From: an uncultured Alphaproteobacteria bacterium | GTDB lineage: Bacteria > Pseudomonadota > Alphaproteobacteria > HIMB59 | DNA length: 48,807 nucleotides | Direction: 5' to 3' | Assembly: GCA_902527525.1 (NCBI GenBank) | Contig: CABZOW010000005.1 | Span: 1-48,807 of the forward strand | Shown: positions 38,556 to 48,807 of the stretch, piece by piece | Position numbering within the stretch: position 1 is the first letter of the stretch | How the letters are laid out: the number at the start of each line of letters is the position of its first letter | Made by a program: the position numbers and the translations under genes | Notes under the pieces: model-generated | Told to the model about the DNA's origin: nothing | What the model saw: the letters and a program-made list of their open reading frames with translations, nothing else | Databases searched by the model: none

Positions 38556-40334
38556 ATGAATTTCACTGATCATAAATTAGACGTCGTTGTTCTAGGCGCT
38601 GGAGGTGCTGGCTTAAGAGCCGCTCTGGGATGCTCTGAGCAAGGCCTTAAGACGGCGTGTGTTTCAAAAGTTTATCCTACAAGAAGCCATACTGTGGCAG
38701 CTCAAGGTGGTATAGGCGCCGCACTTGCAAACATGGGCGAAGATAGTTGGCAATGGCATATGTTTGATACTGTTAAAGGCTCTGATTGGCTTGGTGACCA
38801 AGACAGTATCGAATATCTATGTGCAAATGCAGTAGACTCTATTGTGGAATTGGAGCATTACGGCATGCCATTTTCTAGAACTGAGAATGGTAAGATTTAT
38901 CAAAGACCTTTTGGTGGACACATGACAAAAAATGGTAAAGGTGAACCTGCAAGTCGAGCTTGTGCTGCAGCTGATAGAACTGGACATGCATTACTTCACA
39001 CCTTATATCAGCAAAGTCTTAAAAATAACGTTGATTTTTATAACGAATACTTTGCCATTGATTTACTAAAAGATGATAACGACTCAATTTGTGGGCTCTT
39101 AGCAATTAATATTGAAGATGGGTCATTACACCGTTTTATTGCAAAAATGACAATTTTAGCTACCGGTGGTTATGGAAGAATATTTCAATCCTCAACAAGC
39201 GCTCATATTTGCACTGGTGATGGTGCAGGAATAGCTCTTAGGGCAGGACTTCCTTTGTCTGATATGGAGTTTATTCAGTTTCACCCTACCGGAATATACG
39301 GCGTTGGCGTTTTAATATCAGAGGCAGCTAGAGGTGAGGGGGGAATTTTAAAAAATAATGAGGGCACTAGGTTTATGCTTGAGTACGCTCCAAATGCCAA
39401 AGACCTTGCAGCTAGAGATGTTATCTCAAGATTTATAAGCAAGGAGATTAGTGCTGGTAGAGGATGTGGACCTAATAAAGACTATATAAATCTTCATTTA
39501 GAGCACCTTGATGCTGATATGCTTGCTAAAAGATTACCTGGTATCTCTGAGTCAGTTAAAGCATTTTGTGGAAGAGATATTTCTAAAGAACCAATTCCAG
39601 TTATTCCAACTGTTCATTATTGTATGGGAGGAATACCAACAAATTTCAAAGCAGAAGTTTTGAAACCTAATGACACGAATACAGAAGAAGTATGTGAGGG
39701 ATTAATGGCAATAGGTGAAGCAGCATGTGCATCAGTTCATGGAGCAAATAGACTTGGAACTAATGCTCTTGCAGAACTTGTTGTTTTTGGAAGAGGTGCA
39801 GCCATTCAAGCAGGACAAGTAATTGATAGTAACGAGTCATTAAGGATGCCATCCAATTCACAAACAAATTTAATAATAGAAAGACTTGAGTCAATAAAAA
39901 ATAATAAAGGCGATGTATCGGTTGGAGAGTTAAGAGAAAAGATGCAAAAAACTGTCCAAAAAAGATTTGGTGTTTACAGAGAGAGTGAAACTCTAAAACT
40001 GGGCAACGACGAATTGTATTCAATGTCCCAAGATCTTAAATATATAAAAGTGAAAGATCAGTCAGATGTTTTTAATACAGACTTGGTTGAAGCTTTAGAG
40101 CTTCATAATTTAATGCAGGTTGCTGGCAGTGTCGGTGTTTCAGCTGAACAAAGAACTGAAAGTAGAGGTGCACACGCAAGAGAGGATTTTCCAGAAAGAG
40201 ATGATGAAAATTGGCTTAAACACACACTTTTTTGGGGAGATGCTACAGATTATAAGGTCACTCACAGGCCTGTAAGAATGACTACATTAAGCAATCAAAT
40301 TTCTGTCATTCCTCCACAAGTAAGGGTTTACTAA
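38556..40334 (+). CDS. sdhA: Succinate dehydrogenase flavoprotein subunit
   Basis: [70 protein letters not shown]. Confidence 0.97.
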   Translation: MNFTDHKLDVVVLGAGGAGLRAALGCSEQGLKTACVSKVYPTRSHTVAAQGGIGAALANMGEDSWQWHMFDTVKGSDWLGDQDSIEYLCANAVDSIVELEHYGMPFSRTENGKIYQRPFGGHMTKNGKGEPASRACAAADRTGHALLHTLYQQSLKNNVDFYNEYFAIDLLKDDNDSICGLLAINIEDGSLHRFIAKMTILATGGYGRIFQSSTSAHICTGDGAGIALRAGLPLSDMEFIQFHPTGIYGVGVLISEAARGEGGILKNNEGTRFMLEYAPNAKDLAARDVISRFISKEISAGRGCGPNKDYINLHLEHLDADMLAKRLPGISESVKAFCGRDISKEPIPVIPTVHYCMGGIPTNFKAEVLKPNDTNTEEVCEGLMAIGEAACASVHGANRLGTNALAELVVFGRGAAIQAGQVIDSNESLRMPSNSQTNLIIERLESIKNNKGDVSVGELREKMQKTVQKRFGVYRESETLKLGNDELYSMSQDLKYIKVKDQSDVFNTDLVEALELHNLMQVAGSVGVSAEQRTESRGAHAREDFPERDDENWLKHTLFWGDATDYKVTHRPVRMTTLSNQISVIPPQVRVY

Positions 40335-41135
40335 ATGGTACAACTTACTCTTCCTAAAAACTCAATTCCAGTTAAAGGAAAATCATATTCTAATGTAGAT
40401 CTCATTGATGAAAATTCCCAACTAAACCATGACATCAGGATTGTAAATGTTTACCGATGGTCAGGTGTAGAAGATACGCCCCCTCAAATAGATCGATTTG
40501 AAATTGATGTAGCTAAAGCAGGGACAATGGTTTTGGATATATTAAATAAAATTAAAGCTGAGGTTGATCCAAGCCTAACTTTTAGAAAATCATGTAGAGA
40601 AGGTGTTTGTGGATCATGTGCAATGAACATAGATGGTGTGAATACACTTGCATGCCAGAAACATATAGAGGAATGCTCTGATGAAATTAATATATACCCT
40701 CTTCCTCATATGAGAGTTTTAAAAGATTTAGTGGTAGATTTGAAAAAAGCTTTTGAACAATTTAAATCTATAAAGCCATGGTTAAATAAAAAATCTCCAA
40801 ATAATGAAAGAGAAAATATACAGTCAGTTGAAGATAGAGATAAGCTAGATGGCAAATGGGAATGTGTAATGTGCTTTTCTTGTAGTACCTCTTGTCCAAG
40901 TTATTGGTGGAATGAAGATGAATATTTAGGACCTGCTGTGTTACTTCAAGCAAACCGCTGGATAAAAGATAGTAGAGATGAAGAGAAAAAAGAAAGGTTG
41001 AATGAGTTAGATGATAGTCTTAAACTATACAGATGTCACTCAATCATGAATTGTACCAACTCCTGTCCGAAAGGATTAAACCCAGCTAAAGCTATAGCTG
41101 AAATAAAGCATGAAATATCCAAAATGGATAAATAG
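40335..41135 (+). CDS. sdhB: Succinate dehydrogenase iron-sulfur subunit
   Basis: [55 protein letters not shown]. Confidence 0.97.
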   Translation: MVQLTLPKNSIPVKGKSYSNVDLIDENSQLNHDIRIVNVYRWSGVEDTPPQIDRFEIDVAKAGTMVLDILNKIKAEVDPSLTFRKSCREGVCGSCAMNIDGVNTLACQKHIEECSDEINIYPLPHMRVLKDLVVDLKKAFEQFKSIKPWLNKKSPNNERENIQSVEDRDKLDGKWECVMCFSCSTSCPSYWWNEDEYLGPAVLLQANRWIKDSRDEEKKERLNELDDSLKLYRCHSIMNCTNSCPKGLNPAKAIAEIKHEISKMDK

Positions 41136-42080
41136 TGAATAAAATTTCACTAATTGGTGCTGGAAACATTGGCGGTACCCTCGCACATTTAGCCGCTTTA
41201 AAAAAACTCGGAAATGTAACACTAATAGATGTTGTAAAAGGAATGCCTCAAGGGAAAGCTTTGGATCTCAGCCAATCTTCTGCAGTTGAAAGTTTTATAG
41301 GGTCGATAGAGGGCACAAATGATTTTTCCAAAATGAAGGGATCTAACGTCATTATCATAACTGCTGGTTTACCTCGTCAACCTGGAATGAGCAGAGATGA
41401 TCTTTTAGAGACCAATGGTAAAATAATTAAAAAAATAGCTCTAGATATAAAAAAATATGCCCCAAAAGCATTTGTTATTTGTATCACAAACCCCTTAGAC
41501 GCAATGGTATATGTGCTTCAAAAATATTCAAAAATTCCAAAAAATATGTGTGTTGGAATGGCTGGAGTATTAGACTCTTCTCGAATGAAATACTTTTTAT
41601 CAAATTCCTTGAACGTTTCTGTGAATGACGTTGAAACATTTGTATTAGGAGGACATGGAGATGATATGGTTCCTCTAATCAACTATACAACAATTGGAGG
41701 CGTGCCCTTAATGGACTTCCTAAAGCTTAGAAAATTTCCTTACTCAAAAATTGAAAAAATAGTTAATCGAACAAGAATGGGTGGAGGAGAGATAGTTAAA
41801 TTACTTAAAAGAGGATCTGCTTTTTATGCACCTGCAAGTTCAGCCATTCTGATGGCAGAGGCATTTTTGTTTGATCAAAAAAAACTATTACCCTGCGCAG
41901 CTTTTATTAATGGTCAATATGGTCTTAGCAATATGTATATGGGCGTTCCTACAATTATTGGAAAAAAAAGGTATTGAAAAAATTATTGAGGTAAAACTTA
42001 CCTCTAAAGAAAAGTTAATGCTAAAAAAATCTGTTAAATCTGTTCAAGGATTGGTATCAGCAGTCGATAAGCTTTTATAA
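41135..42080 (+). CDS. mdh: Malate dehydrogenase, interrupted by a +1 frameshift at an A8 tract near 41962-41969 (sequence error or decay)
   Basis: [20 protein letters not shown]...[14 protein letters not shown]...; frame shifts from GKKRY* to [21 protein letters not shown]... Confidence 0.88.
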
Positions 42081-42131
42081 TTAAAAATAAAATGACTTTT
42101 TTATGAGATAAGCGTATACATTATCTTATTA

Positions 42132-44982
42132 ATGAGATCTTATAATTCATTTCTCACAACTAATAATGCTTCCCAAGTTATTTCTATTTATAAGGACTAT
42201 ATAAAAGACCCAAGTCTAGTTGACAAAAGTTGGCATGATTTTTTTAATACTCTTGCACCTGAAGAGATTTCCATCTTAGCTGATTATCAAAAAATTGATT
42301 GGTCACAAACTTCAAGAGGTAAAGACTTTAATCAGACTTCGCTTGACCAAGCAATTACTGACTCTTTGAGACTAGTGATGATGATCAGAGCCTACAGAGA
42401 AATAGGCCACCTAATTGCTGACTTAGACCCTTTAGGTTTAATGATAAAAAATAGTCCATCAGGTTTAGACCCTGAGTATTATGGTTTTCAAGAAAAAGAT
42501 TACGACCGTAAGATTTTCTTGTTTGGTTATTTAGGTTTCGAAAAGGCAACTGTTAAAGAAGTTTTTGAAAAGTTACAATCTATATATTCAGGAACACTAG
42601 CAGTTGAATACAAGCACATACAATCGGCTGAAGAATATAAATGGCTTAAAGATAGAATTGAAGAGAAAAAGGATATGCAACTTACTCCAAGGGGTAAAAG
42701 GACGATATTAGAAAGATTGGTTTCAGCAGAATACTTTGAAAAATTTTTAGATACCAAATACAGAGGAACAAAAAGATTTGGTCTTGAAGGTGCTGAGTCT
42801 ACGATACCTGCCTTAGAGCAAATTTTAAAAAAGATCATCGGAGTACGGAGTTGAAGATTTTTCATTTGCTTGCGCTCATCGTGGCAGACTGAACATTTTA
42901 GCAAATATAGTTAAAAAACCTCATGTACAAATATTTGGTGAATTTATCCACGGTGGGGAAAATGCTTTAAGTGACCAAGGGTCTGGTGATGTAAAATATC
43001 ATTTAGGCGCAAGCTCTGACAGAAGTTTTGGGGGTAATTTAATTCATGTCAGTATGGCAGCAAATCCCTCACATTTGGAAGCAGTTAACCCAGTAGTTGC
43101 TGGTAAAATAAGAGCAAAACAAAGACTTATTAGAGATAATAATAATACAAGAGTTTCTGGTCTCTTAATTCACGGAGATGCTGCAATTGCTGGTCAAGGA
43201 GTTGTTGCTGAAACTTTTACAATGTCACAGCTAAATGGTTATAGAATTGGTGGATTAATACATTTCATAATTAACAACCAAATTGGTTTTACCACAAGTC
43301 CTCAATATAGTCGTTCGGCACCCTACTCCTCAGAAATTGGAAAAATTGTTCAGTCACCAATCTTCCATGTAAATGGTGATGACCCTGAGGCTGTAGTATT
43401 GGCCTCAAGAGCTGCAACAGAATTTAGAAATACTTTTAAAAAAGACACAATGGTTGATATGTTTTGTTATAGGAAACACGGTCATAATGAAGGAGATGAA
43501 CCTTCATTTACCCAACCTTTGATGTACGAGACTATTAAAAAGAAAAAATCAGTTGCAAGTATTTATGCAAATAAACTTTTAGAGCAGGAAGTTGTAAATC
43601 AAAAACAAATTGACTTTTTAAAAGACCAGATTTGGTCTGATCTTGAAAAAAAATTCGAGAAGGCAAAAAATTATAAATTGAAAACAAAATTATGGATGGG
43701 TGGTCAATGGAGCGGTTTAAGTCATGCTCCTAAAGATCCCTTAAGAAGGGGAAAAACCTCTGTTTCTGAAAAGTCTTTAAAAGATACAGGTATAAAAATA
43801 ACTAATATCCCAGATAATTTTAATTTGCACCCAAAATTGCAAAAATTTAATAATGCTCGCATCAAAGCTATAAAAACTGGAAAAGGTATTGATTGGTCCT
43901 TCGCAGAAGCTTTAGCGATAGGAAGTTTACTAAAAGAGGGATATCAAGTTAGACTCGCAGGTCAAGACTCTGGAAGAGGTACTTTTAGTCAAAGGCACTC
44001 TGTTTTTTATAATCAAAAAACTGAAGAAAGGTATATTCCTTTAAACAATATTTCAAAAAAACAAAAAGAATTTGAAATAGTAGATAGCTTTTTGTCTGAA
44101 TTAGGAGTGCTTGGTTTTGAATACGGATACTCACTTGCTGATCCCAATACACTTGTTATGTGGGAGGCTCAGTTTGGGGACTTTGCAAATGGTGCTCAAA
44201 TTATTATCGATCAATTTATAACTTCAAGTGAGAGAAAATGGATGCAGATGAGTGGTCTAGTTTTGCTTTTACCCCATGGTCACGAAGGCATGGGCCCAGA
44301 GCATTCAAGTGCCAGAGTAGAAAGATTTCTCCAGATGGCTGCTGAAGACAACATTCAAATTTTAAATTGTTCTACTCCAGCTAGTTATTTCCATGCTCTT
44401 AGAAGACAAATACACAGAAATTTTAGAAAACCATTAATATTATTCACACCAAAATCTACATTACGCCATCCAAATAATATTTCTCATATTGAGGAATTTA
44501 TAGGAAAAACATCTTTTCATAGAGTTATTGATGATGACATTAAAGATCCAAAAAGAGTAGTTTTCTGTTCTGGTAAAATTTTTTATGAGTTAGACGATTA
44601 TAGAACCGAGCATAAAATAAAAGATGTTAAAATAATTAGAATTGAACAAATATATCCTTTCCCTTTTGACAGATTATCAGAAATGCTAATGAAATATAAA
44701 GATTGTGAAATGATTTGGGCCCAAGAGGAACCAAAAAATATGGGTACTTGGGGATTTGTAAAAAGCAGAATAAGACACGTATTTGTTCAAAATAATTACG
44801 AGAAAAAAATTCACTACGTTGGGAGACGCCCAGCAGCTGCTCCAGCAACTGGTATTTCAAAAAGACATAATACCAACCAAATGCTTATTAAAGAATTAGC
44901 ACTTAAATCACCTTTAAAAAGTGTTATAAAAGAGAGAAGTGGTGTCAGTTTTATGAAATTTAAAAATCTTCCAAAAGAATAA
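42132..44982 (+). CDS. sucA: 2-oxoglutarate dehydrogenase E1, interrupted by a single-base frameshift near 42826-42835
   Basis: Segment 1 ends [14 protein letters not shown]; removing one A gives [45 protein letters not shown] running into the 43054 ORF. Confidence 0.92.
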
Positions 44983-46067
44983 TGAAAAATATAACAGTAC
45001 CTGAGCTTGGCGAGTCTATAATTGAGGGAACAATTACATCATGGTTAATTAAAGAGGGTGAGGTATTTAAATCAGGAGACAATTTAGCTGAAATAGAGAC
45101 TGAAAAAATCACAATTGAAATACCTGCTCAATCTTCTGGAAAGTTAACTAAAATTATTGCACCTGAAGGAACTACTGTAAATGTTGGCCAGGCTATTGCT
45201 GAGATTTCCGATGAGATCACAATTGATGACAGTATTGAAAGCAAAATCAATAAAATTGAAGAGAAAAAAGAGATTGTTGAGGAAGTAAAACCAGTCAATA
45301 AGCCTGATAATACTGAGAAAACTGAGAATTCTCCAGATACTGAAAATTTATTTAAAAATTTCGATATTGAGACCAAAAATCAAAATGAAAAAATCATACC
45401 AATGTCTAAGCTTAGACAAACCATTGCCAGAAGATTAAAAGATGCCCAAAATACTGCTGCAATTCTTACAACATTTAATGAAGTTGACATGTCTGCTATT
45501 ATGTCCCTGAGAAAAAAAGAGCAAACATCTTTCAAAAAGAAATATGGTGTCAAACTTGGCATCATGTCTTTTTTTGTTAAAGCCAGTACGGAGGTCCTAA
45601 AAGAAATACCTGAGATAAACTCAGAAATTTATGAAAATAAAATAATCTACAAAAATTATTTTGATATAGGAATAGCAATTGGATCAGAAAAGGGTTTGGT
45701 TGTTCCAATAATTAGAGATGCTGGAAATCTATCAAATGGTGATATTGAAAAAAGTATCATCGATTTAGCCGAAAAGGCGAATTCAAATAAACTAAAAATG
45801 AAAGATCTATCTGGAGGAACCTTTTCGATAACAAATGGAGGAATTTATGGCTCAATGATGAGCACACCTATTATCAATCCTCCTCAAAGTGCTATATTAG
45901 GTATGCATTCTATTATAGATAGACCTATTGTAGTAAAAAAGAAAATTGTTATAAAACCAATGATGTATATCGCATTAAGCTATGATCATAGGCTCATTGA
46001 TGGAAAGCAAGCGGTAACTTTTTTAGTAAGACTTAAAGAGTTGTTAGAAAATCCAAAAATTATTTAA
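44982..46067 (+). CDS. sucB: 2-oxoglutarate dehydrogenase E2 (dihydrolipoyl succinyltransferase), apparently without an E3-binding domain
   Basis: Lipoyl domain [16 protein letters not shown]...[11 protein letters not shown]; catalytic [14 protein letters not shown]; short low-complexity linker between. Confidence 0.93.
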   Translation: MKNITVPELGESIIEGTITSWLIKEGEVFKSGDNLAEIETEKITIEIPAQSSGKLTKIIAPEGTTVNVGQAIAEISDEITIDDSIESKINKIEEKKEIVEEVKPVNKPDNTEKTENSPDTENLFKNFDIETKNQNEKIIPMSKLRQTIARRLKDAQNTAAILTTFNEVDMSAIMSLRKKEQTSFKKKYGVKLGIMSFFVKASTEVLKEIPEINSEIYENKIIYKNYFDIGIAIGSEKGLVVPIIRDAGNLSNGDIEKSIIDLAEKANSNKLKMKDLSGGTFSITNGGIYGSMMSTPIINPPQSAILGMHSIIDRPIVVKKKIVIKPMMYIALSYDHRLIDGKQAVTFLVRLKELLENPKII

Positions 46068-48694
46068 TTTTTTAGGATATTTTTTAAGACAAAATTCATA
46101 ATACCATCAGCTTTATAATATTGAAGCTCGTTAATTGTATCAATTCTTAAAGTGCATTCTAAAATTATAGTACTCTCATTGCTTTTAATAAATACTTCCA
46201 AGTCTTGCAAGGGCTTAACTTCATTGGAGAGTTTTATGTCTACAAGGTCAGAGGATTTTATATTTAAATCATTAAGTTTGTGGCTATTAATTTGTATTGG
46301 AAGCACTCCCATTCCGACTAGATTTGATCGATGTATCCTTTCAAAGCTCTCTGCAATTACAGCTTTAATACCTAACAATTTTGTTCCTTTTGCAGCCCAA
46401 TCCCGAGATGAACCCGTACCATATTCTTGACCTGCAAAAACGACAACATTTTCAGATCTTTTTAGGTATTCCATGGCAACTTCATATACACTCATTTTCT
46501 TTTTATCAGGTTCTAGAATTGAGTAACCTCCTTCAACATTTAACAGTAATTGATTTTTAATTCTGATATTAGCGAAAGTGCCTCTTACCATTACTTCGTG
46601 ATTACCCCTTCTTGCCCCATATGAATTAAAATCATTTTGTCTTATTTGTCTCTCCATAAAATAGCTTCCTGCAGGACTATCTGCTTTAATAGCACCTGCA
46701 GGTGAGATGTGGTCTGTGGTAACACTATTCCCCAAAAGCAATAAAGGTCTTGCATTTTCAATAGTTAAAATTTCTTTATCGTCAGTTTGACCTGTAAAAA
46801 AAGGAGGTTGTTGCACATAAGTTGACGAAGAATTCCATTTATATAAGTCCCCAGAAGATGTATTAATTTTTTGCCATTCTTTTGGTCCATCTAAAGCATT
46901 AGAGTATTGCTTTTTAAACATTTCAGGTGATACATTTTTTTCAACTGCATCACGAATTTCATTATTACTTGGCCATATATCTTTTAAAAAAACATCATTA
47001 CCATTAGTGTCAATACCAAGGGAGTCTTTATTTAAATTTGTATGCACAGATCCTGCTAATGCATAAGCTACAACTAATGGTGGTGAAGCAAGATAGTTAG
47101 CTTTGACATGAGGATTAACTCTTCCTTCAAAATTTCTATTTCCTGAAAGTACTGAAGCAACTGTTAAATTATTTTCCATAATACACTCAGCAATATCTTT
47201 ATCAAGAGGTCCTGAATTTCCAATACATGTAGTGCACCCATAACCAACTAGATGAAAACCTAATTGATCTAAATACTTATTTAAACCAGATTGATCTAAG
47301 TAATCAGTAACAACTTTTGAACCAGGTGCCAAAGAAGTCTTGACCCAGGGCTTTACTTGTAATCCTAGTTCACAGGCTTTTTTTGCAACTAGTCCTGCTG
47401 CAACCAAAACATCTGGGTTTGAGGTATTTGTGCAAGAGGTAATAGCAGCAATAACTATATTTCCATCTTGCATTTTGTAATTATGATTCTTTACTTTTTT
47501 TTCAATAGGTTTGTTATTCGAAAACTCTTTAAAATTTAAACTCACACTATCTAAATTAATTCTATCTTGAGGTCTTTTAGGCCCAGCCAAAGACGCCTTA
47601 ACCTTTTCTAGATTTAAATGAACGGTTTCATTAAAATCGCAAGTATCATCTGCCCATAAACCTTGAATTTTGTTATATTTTTCAACAATATCTATCAGAT
47701 CTGAACTTCTAGAGGTTAACTTTAAATATTTTATGGTTTCTTCATCAACTGAAAAAAATCCACAGGTTGCACCGTACTCGGGGGCCATGTTGGCAATAGT
47801 TGCTCTGTCAGCAAGAGATAAATTTTTTAGGCCATCGCCATAAAATTCAACAAATTTTCCAACTACACCCTTTTCTCGAAGCATTTGAACAACAGTAAGA
47901 ACTAGATCTGTTGCTGTAACACCTTCGTTCAACTTTCCAACTATCTCAAAACCAACCACTTCAGGTAAAAGCATAGATACAGATTGACCTAGCATAGCAG
48001 CTTCAGCCTCAATTCCTCCTACCCCCCAACCTAATACTCCTAGTGCATTTATCATAGTAGTATGACTATCGGTTCCAACTAATGTATCTGGGTATAAATA
48101 ATTCTTTTCGTTTTGTTCTTTATTCCATACAACCTCTGCTAAATATTCTAGATTAACTTGATGACATATCCCTGTACCAGGAGGTATCACTCTAAAATTT
48201 TTAAAAGCCTGTTGTCCCCATTTTAAAAATTCATATCTTTCTATATTTCTTCCAAATTCCATATCAACATTTTTTTGATAAGCTTCTGGACTTGCAAAAT
48301 AATCAACCATTACTGAATGATCAATTACCAAATCAACCTGTGACATGGGATTAACTTTGGAAGGGTCCTTTCCTTTTTTTGAGACAGCATCACGCATTGC
48401 TGCTAAGTCTGCAACTGCAGGAACACCAGTAAAATCTTGCATTAAAACTCTAGATGGAAGAAAAAAAACTTCATGTTTTTTTTCAGGGTTTTCTAAAACA
48501 TTTCTAATAAGATTTACATTAACATCTTTGCCATCTTCTAATCTCAATAGATTTTCGATAAGTATTTTTTTTGATTTAGGGAGTGTTATTAGTTTTGGAA
48601 ATTCATCTTCTAATAAAGATAAATTATAAAAGTTATATTCTTTTCCATTAAGAGAAAATTTATCTAGAGTCCTAAAACTATTAACTGACAACAT
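46064..48694 (-). CDS. acnA: Aconitate hydratase A
   Basis: [73 protein letters not shown]. Confidence 0.97.
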   Translation of the reverse strand: MLSVNSFRTLDKFSLNGKEYNFYNLSLLEDEFPKLITLPKSKKILIENLLRLEDGKDVNVNLIRNVLENPEKKHEVFFLPSRVLMQDFTGVPAVADLAAMRDAVSKKGKDPSKVNPMSQVDLVIDHSVMVDYFASPEAYQKNVDMEFGRNIERYEFLKWGQQAFKNFRVIPPGTGICHQVNLEYLAEVVWNKEQNEKNYLYPDTLVGTDSHTTMINALGVLGWGVGGIEAEAAMLGQSVSMLLPEVVGFEIVGKLNEGVTATDLVLTVVQMLREKGVVGKFVEFYGDGLKNLSLADRATIANMAPEYGATCGFFSVDEETIKYLKLTSRSSDLIDIVEKYNKIQGLWADDTCDFNETVHLNLEKVKASLAGPKRPQDRINLDSVSLNFKEFSNNKPIEKKVKNHNYKMQDGNIVIAAITSCTNTSNPDVLVAAGLVAKKACELGLQVKPWVKTSLAPGSKVVTDYLDQSGLNKYLDQLGFHLVGYGCTTCIGNSGPLDKDIAECIMENNLTVASVLSGNRNFEGRVNPHVKANYLASPPLVVAYALAGSVHTNLNKDSLGIDTNGNDVFLKDIWPSNNEIRDAVEKNVSPEMFKKQYSNALDGPKEWQKINTSSGDLYKWNSSSTYVQQPPFFTGQTDDKEILTIENARPLLLLGNSVTTDHISPAGAIKADSPAGSYFMERQIRQNDFNSYGARRGNHEVMVRGTFANIRIKNQLLLNVEGGYSILEPDKKKMSVYEVAMEYLKRSENVVVFAGQEYGTGSSRDWAAKGTKLLGIKAVIAESFERIHRSNLVGMGVLPIQINSHKLNDLNIKSSDLVDIKLSNEVKPLQDLEVFIKSNESTIILECTLRIDTINELQYYKADGIMNFVLKNILKN

Positions 48695-48695
48695 G

Positions 48696-48718
48696 ACTAA
48701 TTAATACCATTAATTAGT
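48696..48718. promoter_or_regulatory. Perfect 10-bp inverted repeat abutting the acnA start; candidate operator
   Basis: ACTAATTAAT-ACC-ATTAATTAGT; on the minus strand it overlaps a TATACT -10-like box. Confidence 0.5.
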
Positions 48719-48746
48719 ATATTTTTTAATGCATAATACTAATTAA

Positions 48747-48806
48747 TTATCTTTTAAATTTATCTTTTAGTAAGTCGTATAATTTTTGAGAGTCATAACT
48801 AAGGTC
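48747..48806 (-). CDS. C-terminal fragment of an unidentified protein cut by the window edge
   Basis: Open frame to the edge: ...DLSYDSQKLYDLLKDKFKR*. Confidence 0.35.
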   Translation of the reverse strand, partial: DLSYDSQKLYDLLKDKFKR

Positions 48807-48807
48807 T

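Noticed and set aside
41871-42080. Separate 69-aa ORF after mdh
   Set aside because: Its C-terminal part is the missing mdh C-terminus in the +1 frame; not an independent gene.
43054-43060. ORF-track start at 43054 as a separate sucA-like gene
   Set aside because: The SucA frame is open upstream to about 42835; this is the 3' part of one frameshifted sucA.
1-48807. CRISPR arrays, transposases, prophage, toxin-antitoxin or canonical defence operons
   Set aside because: No regularly spaced repeats, IS-like ORFs or recognisable defence or phage proteins were seen on either strand.

Overview
The window is AT-rich, gene-dense bacterial chromosome. Product set and gene order (gcrA, FYDLN-acid protein, CarD, sdhCDAB-mdh-sucA-sucB, leuCDB-asd, ffh-rpsP-rimM-trmD-rplS) point to a streamlined marine-type alphaproteobacterium; this taxonomic reading is inference. 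Most of it is housekeeping: a Suv3-like helicase, fdxA, carD, rpmF, recX, gcrA, pgk, ftsY, mtaB, dapF, the ffh-to-rplS operon, leucine synthesis, sodB/hsp20, acetoacetyl-CoA metabolism, a TakP-like TRAP transporter, the TCA operon and acnA. Two tRNA-Arg genes (CCT and TCG anticodons) are present. I saw no CRISPR, transposon, prophage or rRNA. The most interesting signals are: (1) a nested multi-helix RNA candidate of about 92 nt between dctQ and sdhC, followed by a terminator-like hairpin with an alternative pairing partner; (2) a candidate RNA thermometer before hsp20; (3) a terminator-like hairpin just before the ffh start; (4) a divergent intergenic region with a terminator, a second hairpin, a palindrome and an unannotated 41-aa membrane ORF; (5) a tandem-PAP2 fusion protein coupled to a GT-C-like membrane protein and an EF-hand-like secreted protein; (6) a SucB that appears to lack the E3-binding domain; (7) single-base frameshifts in both mdh and sucA; (8) a perfect inverted repeat abutting the acnA start codon. 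All structures were found by eye, with no folding, covariance or homology search run.
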